Below, piece after piece: positions 21,201-33,670 of a stretch of DNA of 64,000 nt. Numbering within the stretch: position 1 is the first letter of the stretch; each line of letters begins with the position of its first letter. The position numbers and the translations under genes are program-made. The notes beneath the pieces were generated by a model that saw only the letters and a list, made by a program, of their open reading frames with translations, ran no database searches and was not told the DNA's origin. The stretch lies in the NCBI RefSeq assembly GCF_019393635.1, contig NC_057863.1:573384284-573448283 (forward strand), written 5' to 3'. This DNA comes from Dromiciops gliroides. Lineage: Eukaryota > Chordata > Mammalia > Microbiotheria > Microbiotheriidae.

Positions 21201-22259
21201 AATAATGGAAACTAATCTAATCTTAAAGAATGTCATGGAAACAATACTTTTATTAAGAGCAAAATGAGACAAAATATCAAAACTTATGGGATACAGTTAA
21301 AGTAGCAAGCCGAAGAAAATATATACATATATATATATACATCAGTGCTTACATTAATAAGATAAAGAGCAGATCAATGAATTGGGTATACAATTTTTAA
21401 AAACTAGAAAAAGAACAAATTACAAATCTCCAATTAAATACCAAAATGGAAGTCCTAAAGATTAAAGGTGAGATCATAAAAACTAAATGTAAGAAAACTA
21501 TCAAAGTAATAAAACTAGGGGGAGGAAAACAGGAAACAATGGTCAATGTGATTTATTAAACATAGAAGAAAACCAAATGCTAGTATAAAAAATAAAAAGA
21601 GTGAAGATGAAATTAAAGCATTTATTAGGAGTAATTTTGCCAATTATATGCAAATTTGACAATCTAAGTGAAATGGAAAATACTTATAAAAGTATACATA
21701 ATAATATATATATAATACTTATAAAAGTATAAGCTGGCCCTGTTTAACAGAAAAGGGAATAGAATATCAAAATAAACTCATATTAGAAAAAGAAATTGAA
21801 CAGGCCATAAATGAGCTTCTTAAAAAAAAAGAGCATCAGGACCAGATGGATTTAAAAGTGAATTCTACCAAATGTTTAAAGATCAATTAATTCCAATATT
21901 AAGTAAATTTTTTGGAATAGTAGGCAAAAAAGGAGTCCCTCCAAACTCTTTTTATGAAACAATTATGGTGCTGATACCTAAATCAGGAAAACAGAAAGAA
22001 AATCATATACCAACATCAATAATGAATATGGATGAAAACAATCCTAAATAAAATATTAGCTAGAAAACCACAACAATATATCACAAAGATTATATATTGT
22101 GACCAAGTGAGATTCATACCAGGAATGCAGGACTGGTTCAATATAAGAAAAAACAACATAATTGATTTTATCAATAACAAAATCAAAAATCATCAATAGA
22201 TACAGAAAGAGCTTGTGACAAAATACAACACTCATTCCTATTAAAAACACATAGGTATA

Positions 22260-22418
22260 TGGGGGCAGCTAGGTGGCGCAGTGGATAGAGCACTGGCCCT
22301 GGAGTCAGGAGTACCTGAGTTCAAATTCGGCCTCAGACACTTAACAATTACTAGCTGTGTGATCCTGGGCAAGTCACTTAACCCCAATTGCCTTACTCAA
22401 AAAAAAGGAAAAAGAAAA
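22260..22418 (+). mobile_element. Mar1/WSINE1-type SINE in L1
   Basis: Sense; CACATAGGTATA repeated at 22248 and 22424. Tail interrupted by G. Confidence 0.93.
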
Positions 22419-22849
22419 AAAACCACATAGGTATAAATGAATTTTCCTCAAAATGATAAGAAACATTTACCTAAAACCAACAGCAAAGATTATTTGTAAT
22501 GAGGATAAGCTAAAATCCTTCCCTGTAAGATCAAGAGTAAAGCAAGGATGCCCATTATCACCACTATTATTAAACATGGTACTAAAAATGTTAGCTATAG
22601 CAATGAAAGAAGAAAAAAATTTAAGGAATAAGAATGGGTAATAAAGAAATAAAACTATCTCTTTTTAATAGAAAGAGATTTAATAGAAGATATAATGGTG
22701 TACTTGGACAATCTTGGAGAGTCAAATAAAAAATTAGTCAAAGTGATATTTTTAGCAAAGTAGCAAGATATAAAATAACCCCACGTAAATCATCAACATT
22801 TTTCAGATATTGCCAACAAAGCTCTGCAAGAAGAGATAGTAAGAGATAT

Positions 22850-25155
22850 TTCATTTGGTGGTTGTCTTTTGTGCTCAGAGAAAACAAAAATGACATCACT
22901 ATGTTAGGGTCAAGGTGTAGTGTGTTCAACTGTGGCTGATCAGGCCAATGCAAGGTAAAAGGCTCTACCACAAGTTGGGCACAAATTGTTGATATGAACA
23001 TTTGAAGTGGAGATGTCTCTAAATTTGCACATCTCTTGTTTCTTTTAAGCTACTGCAATTCAGCTTTGCTCATAGAGCACAGTGCCTTTTTTTATGTTGG
23101 CCCACTATAGTAGGCAGTCCTATTATAGTGTCTCCTATGTCTCACAATCAATTCCAAAGTTCTTCAGAGAGACCTTGAGAGTATCACTTCTTCTGACCTC
23201 CATGTAAGCACTTGCTTTGTGTGAGCTCTCCATAAACTAGTCTTTTAGGCAAACACATTTGACACTTGAACAATGTGGCTAGCCCATTGTAGTCATACTC
23301 TTCACAGTAGAGTTTGAATGCTTGGTACTTCAGCTCAAGAAAGTTGTCAGTAGCTCACCTTTCCAGGTGATCTTCAGAATCTTCCTAAGACAATTCAAGT
23401 GGAAGGGCTTCCGTTTCTGCCATGGCACCGGTATACTGTCCAAGTTTCACAGGCATACAATGAGGTCAGCACAACTGCTTTATAGACTTTCAGTTTGGTG
23501 GTCACCCTAATATCTCTTCTCTCCCACACTTTCCTTCAGAACCTCCCAAATGCTGAACTAACTCTGACAATGACTGTGTCAACCTTCTCATCCACATGTA
23601 CATACCTGGAAAGTATATTGCCAAGGTAAGTAAGCTTATCCACAGCATTCAGAATTTCTCCATTTGCTGTAACCAGTGGTTCCATGTGTGGCTGGTGTAG
23701 TGATGGCTAGTGGAGAAGCTGTTTGTTCTTTCTGAAGTCACACTAGCTCTCAGGTAGATGACCATCTACCAGGATGAAGGATCAGTCTATTAAAGAGCAG
23801 TCTGGCAAGAATCTCTTACCAGTAATGACTACAATGACCCTTATGATTGTCACAGGACAACTTATTTCCCTTTCCTTTATAGATATGGATATTGGAGGTA
23901 GCCTTGAACTATTGTCTTTGTATGAGCAGTGGACTCACTGCCTTATACATCTCAGTTGGAATAGAATCAGCACTAGACACTTTGCCACATGAGAGGAGTC
24001 TAATGATATTAAAAATCTCTTCTTCACTTAGATGTTCTCTAGGATCATGTCCTTATCACTAATCCACGTGGCTCCATCAGCACTGAAGAGTTGAGATGTA
24101 CCATAAGTATTTAGTCCATAAATAGTCTTCAAGGCATCATAAAAGCACTTTGGATTGTTACTATCAGCATAAAATGGATTTTCTTCTGCCTTCTTACTAA
24201 GCCAAGAATCCTGCATCTCTCTAAGCTTCACTTGTACTTTATTTTTGATGGAGTTAAATGCTGCCTTCTTAGAGATGGATAAACTATTCTGTTGGCAAAC
24301 CCCTTTGGAGTTCTTACTTTCCATTTAAGGAGCTTCTGAGTTTCCCCATCATTTGCAGCAAACCAGTCTCGATGTTTGCAAGTGTTCTGGTCCAAGAAGG
24401 TAAATGAGGGGCTGTACATCAAATCTCTGAAAGCTGCCCACTCCTCTTCTGATACACTGTTGCCAGTCATATGTTGGCTCAGCTTTTCCTCTAAGTTAGA
24501 AACAAACTGTTCACACAGGGAGAAACGCACTAATCTATAGATAGTAAATCTTGCTTTGGGGGTACTACTTTTGTTGAATATGAATGTTTAGCTTGGAGAG
24601 GATAAGTCTGTGAAGACCTTAAGACCCTCATCATCACTGTGCTGAAGGAGGACAAGCTCATGATTCTGGGTGGCCCAGACTATCATACATGTCAGGGAGG
24701 CCTTGGGAGAAATGGCATCAGAAACAGCAATGGTGTGTGGAATCATTGTTGCAAAAGTTTTTTGTACTTTTTTGGGTGTGTTTCATTGCAGTGGAAGACT
24801 TTGGCATCTTCAAGGTCTAACTATCCTCTAAGCCCTCCATAGTCCCTGCTTAAGCTGACATGATAGCTGATGGAACAAATTGTTTTCATCAGCCCATTCC
24901 ACCAGGGGATATCTTCACATGCTTGGGATAGACATACCCCTAACTCACCTATGGGTTCGAGGCACCTCAGTTACCTTCAACCTGGTTTAACCTGTTTGCC
25001 TAAACAGTTTACTAGAGTGTGCTACAGCTTCTTGAAGCCACAGGTGAGAGTTGGGTGGCAGGTGGGCACCAAAGGTGGAAAATAGTGCTAAAAAGGGTTT
25101 GGTAGCCCTCACACCAGAGGTACTAGTCTTCCCTGAATACCTACACACCCCAATA
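22850..25155 (-). mobile_element. RTE-clade LINE, antisense, inside L1
   Basis: About 2.3 kb in the minus direction. Peptides such as LREMQDSWLSKKAEE and YDALKTIYG (24100-24230) fit the ORF of RTE/BovB-like LINEs. Further left lies 3'-ward reverse-transcriptase text in several frames. L1 sequence stops at about 22850 (GTAAGAGATATTTCATTT) and resumes at about 25155 (AAATAAAATAACTATAGAC), so the RTE copy is nested. Frames are broken; 5' truncated. Confidence 0.8.
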
Positions 25156-26085
25156 ACAAATAAAATAACTATAGACAATGTAGAATACATGGGAGTATGC
25201 CTACTGACACAAACCCAGGAACTATATAAACATAGTTATAAAATACTTTTTTTAACAAAGTCATATTTATATAATTGGAGAAATATTAATTATTCATGGT
25301 GGGGTGAGCCAATATGATAAAAAGATAATTCTACTTACACTAATCTACTTATTCAGTGCCATCCCAATTAAACTACCAAAAATTTTTTTGAGTTAGAAAA
25401 TATAACAAAATTCATTTGGAAGAACAAAAGGTCAAAAGTATCAAAGGAATTAATGAAAAAATGTAAACAAAGGAGGTCTAGCAGTACCAGATCTTAAACT
25501 GTACTACAAAGCAGTAATTATTAAAACTATTTTATATTGGTTAAGAAATAGAATGGTGGAACAGTAGAATAGAATTAGGAAATATAATACACAGTACTAA
25601 ATGATTATAGTAACTTTGTTTTTGAAAAAGATAAGGATCTAAGCTTTTGGATAAGAACTTACTATTTAGTAAAAAAAAATTCTGGGAAACTGGAAAGCAG
25701 TCTGGAAACAAAAACTAGGTATAGACCAGTAGCTTACACTGTTTACCAAGATAAGGTCAAATACATACATGACATAGACATAAGGAAATTAGAAAAGCAT
25801 GGAACATTACCTATCAGATTTATGGATAAGAGAAGAATTTTATGAATTAACAAAAGGTAGAAAGCATTGTGGGATATAAATAGATAATTTTGATTAATAA
25901 AAAAGGTTTTATTCAATAAAACTAATATATGTAGCCAAGATTAGAAGAAAAGCAGAAAATTTGGGAAAAAAAACACTTTTATACCCAGTTTTCTTTGGGA
26001 AAAAAGGCGTCTATCTCTATTACATACAGAACTAAGTCAAGTTCATATGAATAAGTCATTCCCCAATTGATGAATGGTCAGTTGT
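25155..26085 (+). mobile_element. L1 body, ORF2 C-terminal part (continuation)
   Basis: Resumes L1 ORF2: CCATCCCAATTAAACTACCA, then GGAGGTCTAGCAGTACCAGA. Ends abruptly at CCCCAATTGATGAATGGTCA, meeting an inverted L1 piece. Confidence 0.85.
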
Positions 26086-28625
26086 TTTAATTTACTTCTC
26101 TAATCAATAGGTGATTTAAAGCATCTTTTCATATTACATAAGAAAGCTTTAATTTCTTCGTCTGAAAATTGACTGTCCTTAACCTTTGACCACTTATCTT
26201 TTAAAATTAGATCTATTTTTGCTTTTGCTTTTTCTGAGATCATGATTGCTATCCCTGCCTGCCTTTTTTTTTTACTTCAGCTGAAGCATAATAGATTTTG
26301 CTCCATCCCTGTGTGTGTCCCTCTTCTTCAAGTATAGTTCTTGTAAACAATATATTGTAGGATTCTGGTTTTTACTCCTCTCTACTATTTGCTTTCATTT
26401 TATGGGTAAGTTCATCCTATTCACATTTACAGTTATTGTGTATTTCCCTCCATCCTATTTTTCCTCCAGTTTTTTCTTCTTTCTCTTCATTCACCTCTTC
26501 AATGTTTTACCTCTGATCGCCATCTACCTCAATCTGCCTTCCCTTCTGTCAGCCCAACCACTTACTCCTTCTCCTACTTCCCTATATGGTAAGATAAATT
26601 TCTACACCAACTAATTGTATATATTATTCCCTCTGTGAGCCAATTCCAGTGAGAGTAAGGTTCAAGCAATGCGCATTGCCCAATCTTTCATCTTCTCCTC
26701 CACTCTAATAGGTCTTTTGTACCTCTTCATGTAACATACTTTATCCCTTTCTCCCTCTCCCTTCCTTCTGCTCCCAACGTAATCTTCTTTCTCACCCCTT
26801 AATTTAAAAAAAAATCATCCCATCACAGTTACCTTATACCCACACCTTCTATTTATGTATACTTCTAACTGTACTAATAGTGATAACAGTTCTTAAGAAT
26901 TAAAAATAACATTTTCCCATGTAGGGATGCAAATGGATTAGCTTTATTCCCTGGTGTTTTCTTTTTCCTTTTTACCTTCATACTTCTCTTGAGTCTTGTA
27001 TTTGAGAATCCAATTTTCTATTCTGCTCTGGTCTTTTCATAAGGAAAGCTTGAAAGCCCTCTATTTCATTAAATATCCATTTCCCCCCTGAAGGATTAGA
27101 CTAAGTTTTGCTGGGTAGGTGATTCTTGTAGCACTTGATCCTTTGCCTTCTGGTATATTATTTCCCATGCCCTGCAACCCTTTAATGTAGAAGCTGCTAA
27201 AAATTCTATGTAATCCTGACTGTGGTTCCCAGATATTTGAATTGTATCTTTCTAGCTGCTTACAATATTTTCTCCTTTGATCTGGGAGTTATGGAATTTG
27301 GCTGTAATATTTCTAGGAGTTTTCATTCTGGGTCTCTTTCAGAAGGTGATCAATGGATTCATTCGATGTCTATTTTATCCTCTGGTTCTAGTATATCATG
27401 GCGGTTTTCTTTGATAATTTCTTAAAGTATGATGTCCACATCCTTTTTTTTTATCATGGCTTTCAGGTAGGTCTGATAATTCTTAAATTATCTCTCCCTA
27501 TTTTCCAAGGTCCAGCTGCTTTTTCCAGTGAGAATTTCATATTTTCTTCTAATTTTTCATTCTTTTGATTTTGTTTGATTGATTCTTGATGCCTCATGGA
27601 GTTATAATAACTTCCATGTGTCCAATTCTAATTTTTAAGAAGTTATTTTGTTCAATTAGCTTTTTTACCTCCTTTTCTATTTGGCCAATTCTACTTTTTA
27701 AGGAGTTGTTTTTCTTCAGTAAATTTTTTTATACCATCTTTTTCCATCTTCTAATCAAGCTGTTGACTCTTTTTTCATGATTTCTCTTGCATCACTCTAT
27801 TTTGTTTCCCCAGTTTTTCTTCTACTTCTCTTATCTGATTTAAACAACCCTTTCTGAGTTCTTCTAGTTATTTTGGGCCTGAGATAAATTCACATTTTTC
27901 TTTGAGTCTTTTCATGTAGGCTTTTTGACATTGTCCTCTTTTGAGTTTGTGTTTTGATTTTCACTGTCACCAAAATAACTTTCTATGATTAAATTCTTTT
28001 TTTTTTGCTCATCTTTTCCAGCTTATTTATTTGCTTTTAAAGTTGAGCTCTGCTCTTGGGGTAAAAGGGGTACTGCCCCAAGCTTCTTATGCTAAGGCCT
28101 GCAGGTCCTAGCTGCTTACTTGGTATTGCACAGGTGCTATGAAGGGCCTGGCAGCTCACCTGATGCTGCATGGGGACTATAGGGGGTCTGGCTGCTTAAT
28201 TGGTATTGTACTGAGGCCCTGGGGGTGAGGGGTTGGTGCTACATCAGGGCCCAGGGTGGGCCTAGTGCTGTCAACTGACTTGGTTACTTTTCTGGTGCTG
28301 CACCCAGATCCACAGAGGTGGCAGGGTGGGGCAGCACTTGTGCTGCACCAGGACTGTGGGGCCTTGGCCACTGACCTGGGCTAAGGTTCAGAGCCTCCTT
28401 CTGCCTGCCAGGATGCTGCCTGCCCTGGACTCTGCTCCCCTTTTACCTGAGTGAGACAGACCTTTCTTGCCAACATTCCAAGTCATCTTGGCCTGGAAAA
28501 TTGCTTCACCTGGTCTTTTTGTTGGTTCTGCTGTTCTAGAATTCACCTTGAGGCATTATTTTTGTAGTTGTTTGGAGGTTAATTTGGGAGAATTCAGGTG
28601 ATTTCATGCCTATTCTGCCATCTTG
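26086..28625 (-). mobile_element. L1 5' half, antisense, internally deleted
   Basis: Read on the minus strand from 28625: a 5' UTR starting near TGGGAGCCAAGATGGCAGA, ORF1 coiled-coil-coding text (27200-27800), the ORF2 endonuclease start (26230-26450), then an abrupt jump at about 26190-26200 to ORF2 C-terminal text (GTCAATTTTCAGACGAAGAA). Most of the reverse transcriptase is missing. Confidence 0.75.
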
Positions 28626-29230
28626 GCTCCCAGAAACTAGACTTTCCTTTTCTTGCACTCTGGTCTTTACCCTGGAAGAACTCTTCGTCCCCTATAGCTG
28701 TAAGCACCAGCCCTCCTCATGGAGGAACTATGACCAGGGTCCCTCCTCCCTTGTGATTGACCAGAAGTGCTCCTCTCTACCCTGGAACTGTGATCCAGAA
28801 CTGTGTATGGGCAGTAGAGTTGCCAATCAGTGTTGGCACTGAGTGAATAGAATTTGATAGCATGGGATAAGGTGATGCTCCCTATAGTTAAGGGAATGAA
28901 TAAACTGCAAGCAATTCAGTCATGTAAGTTTTGTTATAAATCTGCCAAGGACTCTAGTGATCATGTTTTGACCCCAATTTTGGTCTTCATACTATTACAA
29001 ATTGTAGAAATTAAGGTTTGTCATTGAAAAATCTTCTTCTGATCAGATGATGAATTGGTTTTGCTGAGTAGCTTTAAGTGATGGCTTCTGCCCACCTCCC
29101 CTCCCAAAAGGGGTTATTTCTTTATATCCTGTCCTTCCTACTCCTCTTCAACTCCTTCCATCCAGCACACTTTTCATCCACTGTGGCTTCTCTCCTTCAT
29201 GCGGCTTGTTATGCCAAAATCTGGCTGCTA
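28626..29230. other. No gene recognised; possible L1 5' UTR or ERV flank
   Basis: GC-moderate sequence without a readable domain. The left 220 bases may be more L1 5' UTR; the right part leads into retroviral pol remnants. Confidence 0.3.
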
Positions 29231-29985
29231 CAAAGTTTGTGTCATTATTGTGGATCAGCTGACTCTCTGGGTAAAAGATTTCCCTAGTTCAAAAGCCACT
29301 GCAGTTTTGTAGCTCAAATAATGCTCAAAGAAATTGTCCCCCAGTTTGGCCCTCTAATTTGCATTGACTCAGGGGATCTCATTTCACTCTCACAATCCTC
29401 TCCCAAATTTATTCCTGTCTAAGGGTAACTTAAATTTCATACCCCTTGTCATCCCCAGAGTTCTGGTCAAGTTGAACAACATATGAATAAAGAATTTGAG
29501 GTGATAATTTGCTAGCTGTGTTCTGAAACACATTTTAAATGGCCTGACATTTAACCCTTTGCATTGTTCCATCTCAGAAGCAGATCCAGAGGGGAATCAC
29601 GTTTTTTCCTCTTGAAATGCTTTCTGGTTACCCTCCATAAGAAAAACCTTTCATTCCAATATATACACCATTATATTTTATACATTATATATACATTATA
29701 CTTCTGTTGCCTCTTCCTTCCACACAGGAATTAGGGAACAGACTGAAAGAATCCCATGATACAGGAGCTGCAGGACAAACTGGCCCTTTGGATTTTTCAC
29801 TGCCTGATTTCCATCCTGGAGATAAAGTCCACATTAAAAATTTCCAATGAACCAGCAGAACTCAGCCTGCCTGGGAAGGCCCATTCCAAAGTGTTGCTGA
29901 CAACTCCTGCTACAATAAAGATTGGAGAAAAGGACTCTTGGATACACTGTTCTCATGTAAAACCTACTCCTTATTTAGAGTCATA
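29230..29985 (+). pseudogene. Decayed class I ERV pol (integrase)
   Basis: Remnant of a gammaretrovirus-like integrase: a catalytic-core-like stretch at 29240-29460, the conserved Gln-Ser-Ser-Gly-Gln-Val type segment at about 29455-29475 and a C-terminal integrase segment ending in a His-Val-Lys-Pro-like motif at 29930-29975. Stops and shifts throughout. Non-functional. Confidence 0.75.
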
Positions 29986-31700
29986 ATGCATTTTGTGATT
30001 TACTTTATTTTAATTTTGTCACCTGTTGTTTTTAGTTCTCCTGACAATTTTTCTGAGTCTCTTAACTTTTCCAAAGAGATTAGAAAAGCACTAAGCAATG
30101 ATCTTCCTAGAAAGCCTATATATTTAGTAAGATGGAAGATTTTTGTTTTATCACTTGCTCTGTGCTTCACATTTTTAATCATTTTAGTAGTGACAAGAGG
30201 TATTGCTACTCCTTGCTATATTGTTTTGATTTTGATATTTTTTCCTATTGCTCTTTCCTCTCCAGTCAACTCTTCTCAGGAGGGTTTGAGAATGGAGAAT
30301 CCTGGAAGTAGTCATTTGTCTGCTTCCTGAGAATTTTTGGCATATATAGCAGATTGGATTCTTTTTACCTGGTCTGCAATTGCTTTATGTCTGAGTACTA
30401 TCATTATCCTATTGTGTAAAATCTAGGTTTTCTTGTAGTTGTTTAGTTTTACTATTATTATCTGTTGTATTCTCCTCCCCATCTACCCCTTCTAGGAAGA
30501 CAGGAAAAGACTCAATGTTATTACTAAATTACACAGTGAAGGAGGGAAAAACTATATCACTTGAAAGTTATTGGGTGACATGGGTGTTAGGTATGTCATC
30601 ATGTATACCAAGGGAAGGGGGTGGCTAACTCATCGGAAGCAGTCCCCCCATCACAGAGAATGATACTTTGCCACAGTCAAGATGTAGTTATGCCCCACAA
30701 CTGATTGAAAGGTTTTCAGTTGTGGCTTTAGCACAGTGTAATTTGTATGCCCCTAATAGGAAGATGCTTAATTAGGCCAACCCCTGATTCATGACCTTTA
30801 CTGCCCTAGGAAGTGATTACATTTCATTTAAGATCAGGATGGAGAGAGGGACATTAGGGCAGTATAGTAAGACCAGGACTGTCTCTTTTCTGTTATGGTT
30901 ATTATGCCTGAGATTGTGGTCCCTATACTACCCTTCACTTTGGCAAAGTAATTAATTGTAACCATAGTATTGCCTTCCCTATATAAACAGGGAAGACTTT
31001 TTTCATTTGTGCCCAAACTTGTCTTTACAATAACTATGCAGGTTGTAAACCCAAGTACGTTTCCTTGTTGAATCTCACCAGAAACGGCTTAGGTTGGATG
31101 AGGTCTGACAACACTTTTGCTGAACAAAGGTTAGCTCCCACCAATCTTATATGGAGTTTAGCATCCCCAGGTCAATTTTTCATCTGTGGAAATAAGGCTT
31201 ATGCCTCTCTTTTTCCCAAATTATTTTGAAACTTGTAGGATCACCTATTTAGCCCCACCAGTCTCAGTCTTTAAACATACTATTGGATTGGTGGGAAAAA
31301 GTGCTTCTAGAAATCTGGGTGCATGGTGGCATGGTTGTGAAAAAAGAGAAACATGAGTGAGTAACCCCGTGAAAGAAAATGAGCTAGGGATGAGGATTCT
31401 CTGATCCCTATTCCCATTGATCGCAGTGGCAGCATTAGAGCAGGCCACTTGAAACGTCACTTGAAATTGAGAAACTTGTCCAAGCTACTAGTGAATCTAT
31501 TTCCTCCCTCCAAGTTGAGGGTGATTCCTTAGTGCCATTAGCCTTACAAAATCGAATGACCCTTGATCTTATTACAGCATCACAAGGAGGGCCTTGTGCT
31601 ATCATCTATCCATCTTCTTGTTCCTTTATTAATTTTTCAGGTGACACTGTAAACCAGCCTTCATGAAATTCACCAGGTTATAGCAGAAACACAACTTCCT
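29985..31700 (+). pseudogene. Decayed class I ERV env
   Basis: Follows pol with overlap, as in class I ERVs. A hydrophobic leader-like stretch lies at 29985-30050. An immunosuppressive-domain-like TM segment (Leu-Gln-Asn-Arg followed by Gln-Gly-Gly) is at about 31535-31600, with a following Cys pair in which the second Cys of the usual CC is replaced. Many stops; no intact frame. Animal-virus relic, non-functional. Confidence 0.65.
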
Positions 31701-31950
31701 GACCCCAAAGACCCTTGCTGGAATCCCTCTTCTTGGTTTACTTAGTTACAGGGTAATGGGTTATTTGACTCCATATGCAAATGGCTCTTTAAGTTTGATT
31801 TTTATTTTTGCCCTCTGCATCAACTGTTGTCCTAAGCTGCGTGAGAGAGCAACACCTAGTGATCTTTTTTGTTACACAATTCTAATTCTGATTCTGAGGA
31901 TATGATAAACTTGTTTTGATTTGGCTTATAATAAGTGATTAATGGGGGAG

Positions 31951-32681
31951 TGGGCAGGCCCCTCCCCCTTAATCAAAACAGGGGAATTGATGAGATAAAA
32001 TAAAGACCAGTACAAAATGGAGTTGGTTTTTGGTGTGGGAATCAAGAGAAACCAATCAGATTCTATCTTATGAACACTGACTCCATCTTGTGTATTCTCT
32101 TCCATCTTGTTGTTTTTCTGTTATTCATCTATGGGAAGCTAGATTATATAGGTCATCTATTGTTTCATACATTCAGGTGGATGCAATTAATCAACATCTT
32201 TCGATTTGATAAATAGAAGATCCTGAAACCTACTGGTTCCCAACTCTTCCCCCTTCCAATTTAGAAAGCCTCTAAACTTTCCTTCCATTAAAAATTATAT
32301 TACCTAATTTTGTATCCTGGTTAATTGTTTTTATTATAATTATTTTGTCTTATCTGACTGTTTCTTTTTTCTTTTTATTATTTTTGTGTGTGAGGCATTT
32401 GGGGTTAAGTGACTTGCCCAGGGTCACACAGCTAGTAAGTGTCAAGTGTCTGAGCCAGATTTTAACCCAGATCCTCCTGACTCCAAGGCCAGTGCTCTAT
32501 CCACTGAGCCACCTAGCTACCCCTATTTGACTGTTTCTTATACATAAAATTTTGCTTCACTCTGTATTCAGGGTCTTTGGACTGACTGGGGAATCCACTG
32601 ACCCATTCGTTCTGCTTGCCTGGCTAAAAAATTTCTTTTGCTCAGATTTTTTTCTTCAGTTATTATTAATTACCCGCCACA
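31951..32681 (+). mobile_element. 3' LTR of class I ERV, split by a SINE
   Basis: The purine-rich tract AATGGGGGAG precedes TGGGCAGGCCCC (LTR start). AATAAA at about 32000; AT-rich U3/R; U5-like end near CCGCCACA (32681). A SINE sits at 32367-32527. No matching 5' LTR was found. Confidence 0.6.
32367..32527 (-). mobile_element. Mar1/WSINE1-type SINE in LTR
   Basis: Antisense; perfect 12-bp duplication TGACTGTTTCTT at 32355-32366 and 32528-32539. Post-dates the ERV. Confidence 0.94.
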
Positions 32682-32924
32682 CTCTCAAAGTTTTGGTTAC
32701 AATCTCCAGAGTTAAAAACAAGCTTCTTTGTAAGTGAAATTAAGGCTTTGTTAACTATAAGCTATTACTGATATTCCTGCCAGTATCAATAATAGTCCCA
32801 TGGTCACTTGTTAGAAATGCAACCTACAGAACACAGTATCAGATTTCCTTAATCTGAAAAATAACTGTATCCTGTAGCGGTGTGCACAAGTATTGCAAAC
32901 TTTAAAGCATTATGTAAATGCCGG

Positions 32925-33260
32925 TTACTAGAAACCTGGAAGACTTGTATGGACTTGATGCAGAGGGACATGAGCAGAACCACAACAATCTTCACAATAA
33001 GAACATATAAAGACAAAGCATTTTGCACAACCTCAATGACCACCCGTGATTCCAGAGAACCAATGATGAAGCAGGTAACCAACCACCTGACATGAAGGTG
33101 ATGGACTCAGGGTACAGATTTGAGGCATTTTTTGGACATGGCCAATTGGCACATTTTTTGCTTGAATATATATTTTTGGTATGAGAACTTTATTTGTGGG
33201 GGGGCGTGGGGTAGGAACTATATTTCTCTTGTGAACAAATAAATTTTAAAATGTCAACAT
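32925..33260 (+). mobile_element. L1 3' end beside VPS36 promoter
   Basis: Sense: GAAACCTGGAAGACTTGTAT, GACATGAGCAGAACCACAAC, then a G-rich 3' UTR piece. It ends about 80 bases before the CpG island. Confidence 0.75.
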
Positions 33261-33444
33261 GATTATTCTCCCCCATCCCCCCAAGTCTGCTATATGGAGG
33301 AGAACTGCCTTAGACGGGGCAAAGTCACGCAGTGGGCCAGCAGCTGGAGTGGAAGGCTAGCTCCTCCCTACCCCCTCACCTCCGGGACTCCCCGCAGCCA
33401 GCCCCGCCCCGTCCTCGGACCGCGGCTCCTGCGGAGCAGCCGGG

Positions 33445-33459
33445 CCACCAGGGGGCGCC
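33445..33459 (+). promoter_or_regulatory. CTCF-like motif in VPS36 promoter
   Basis: CCACCAGGGGGCGCC matches the CTCF core consensus (CCASYAGRKGGCRS) at every constrained position, in plus orientation, 116 bases upstream of the VPS36 ATG. Binding is inferred from the motif only. Confidence 0.65.
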
Positions 33460-33574
33460 ACGCCCTCGCAGTGAGGGAGGCAGCCGGGGCTAGCTGGCGG
33501 ATCCGCGGCCGGGGAGAGAGAGAGAGAAGGCAGAGGCTGGGCCGGGCCCGGAACTGCGGAGGCAGCGGCAGGTC

Positions 33575-33670
33575 ATGGACCGGTTCGTGTGGACGAATGG
33601 CCTCCTGGAGATCAACGAGACGCTGGTGATCCAGCAGCGCGGGGTCCGCATCTACGACGGCGAGGAGAAG
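33575..33670 (+). CDS. VPS36: VPS36 coding exon 1
   Basis: ATG at 33575 opens 32 codons from [11 protein letters not shown] to IYDGEEK, followed by the donor GTGAGG at 33671. The exon ends in phase 0. It encodes the first strands of the GLUE domain and lies inside the CpG island. The match to vertebrate VPS36 is nearly residue for residue. Confidence 0.97.

Larger units (their letters stand above)
20230..22850 (+). mobile_element. L1 body, ORF2 endonuclease to reverse transcriptase
   Basis: Sense L1 ORF2, broken by indels and by SINEs at 20484, 21056 and 22260. Endonuclease-region text lies near 20390-20460. The reverse transcriptase motif RVKQGCPLSPLLLN is readable at about 22540. It resumes at 25155 after an RTE insertion. 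Confidence 0.88.

Noticed and set aside
22453-22641. Reverse transcriptase-like frame as a possible stand-alone gene or retron
   Set aside because: It is L1 ORF2 in context, flanked by further L1 text and broken on both sides.
24028-24530. Two 98-100 codon minus-strand frames
   Set aside because: They match RTE-type LINE ORF text and are overlapping frames of one decayed element.
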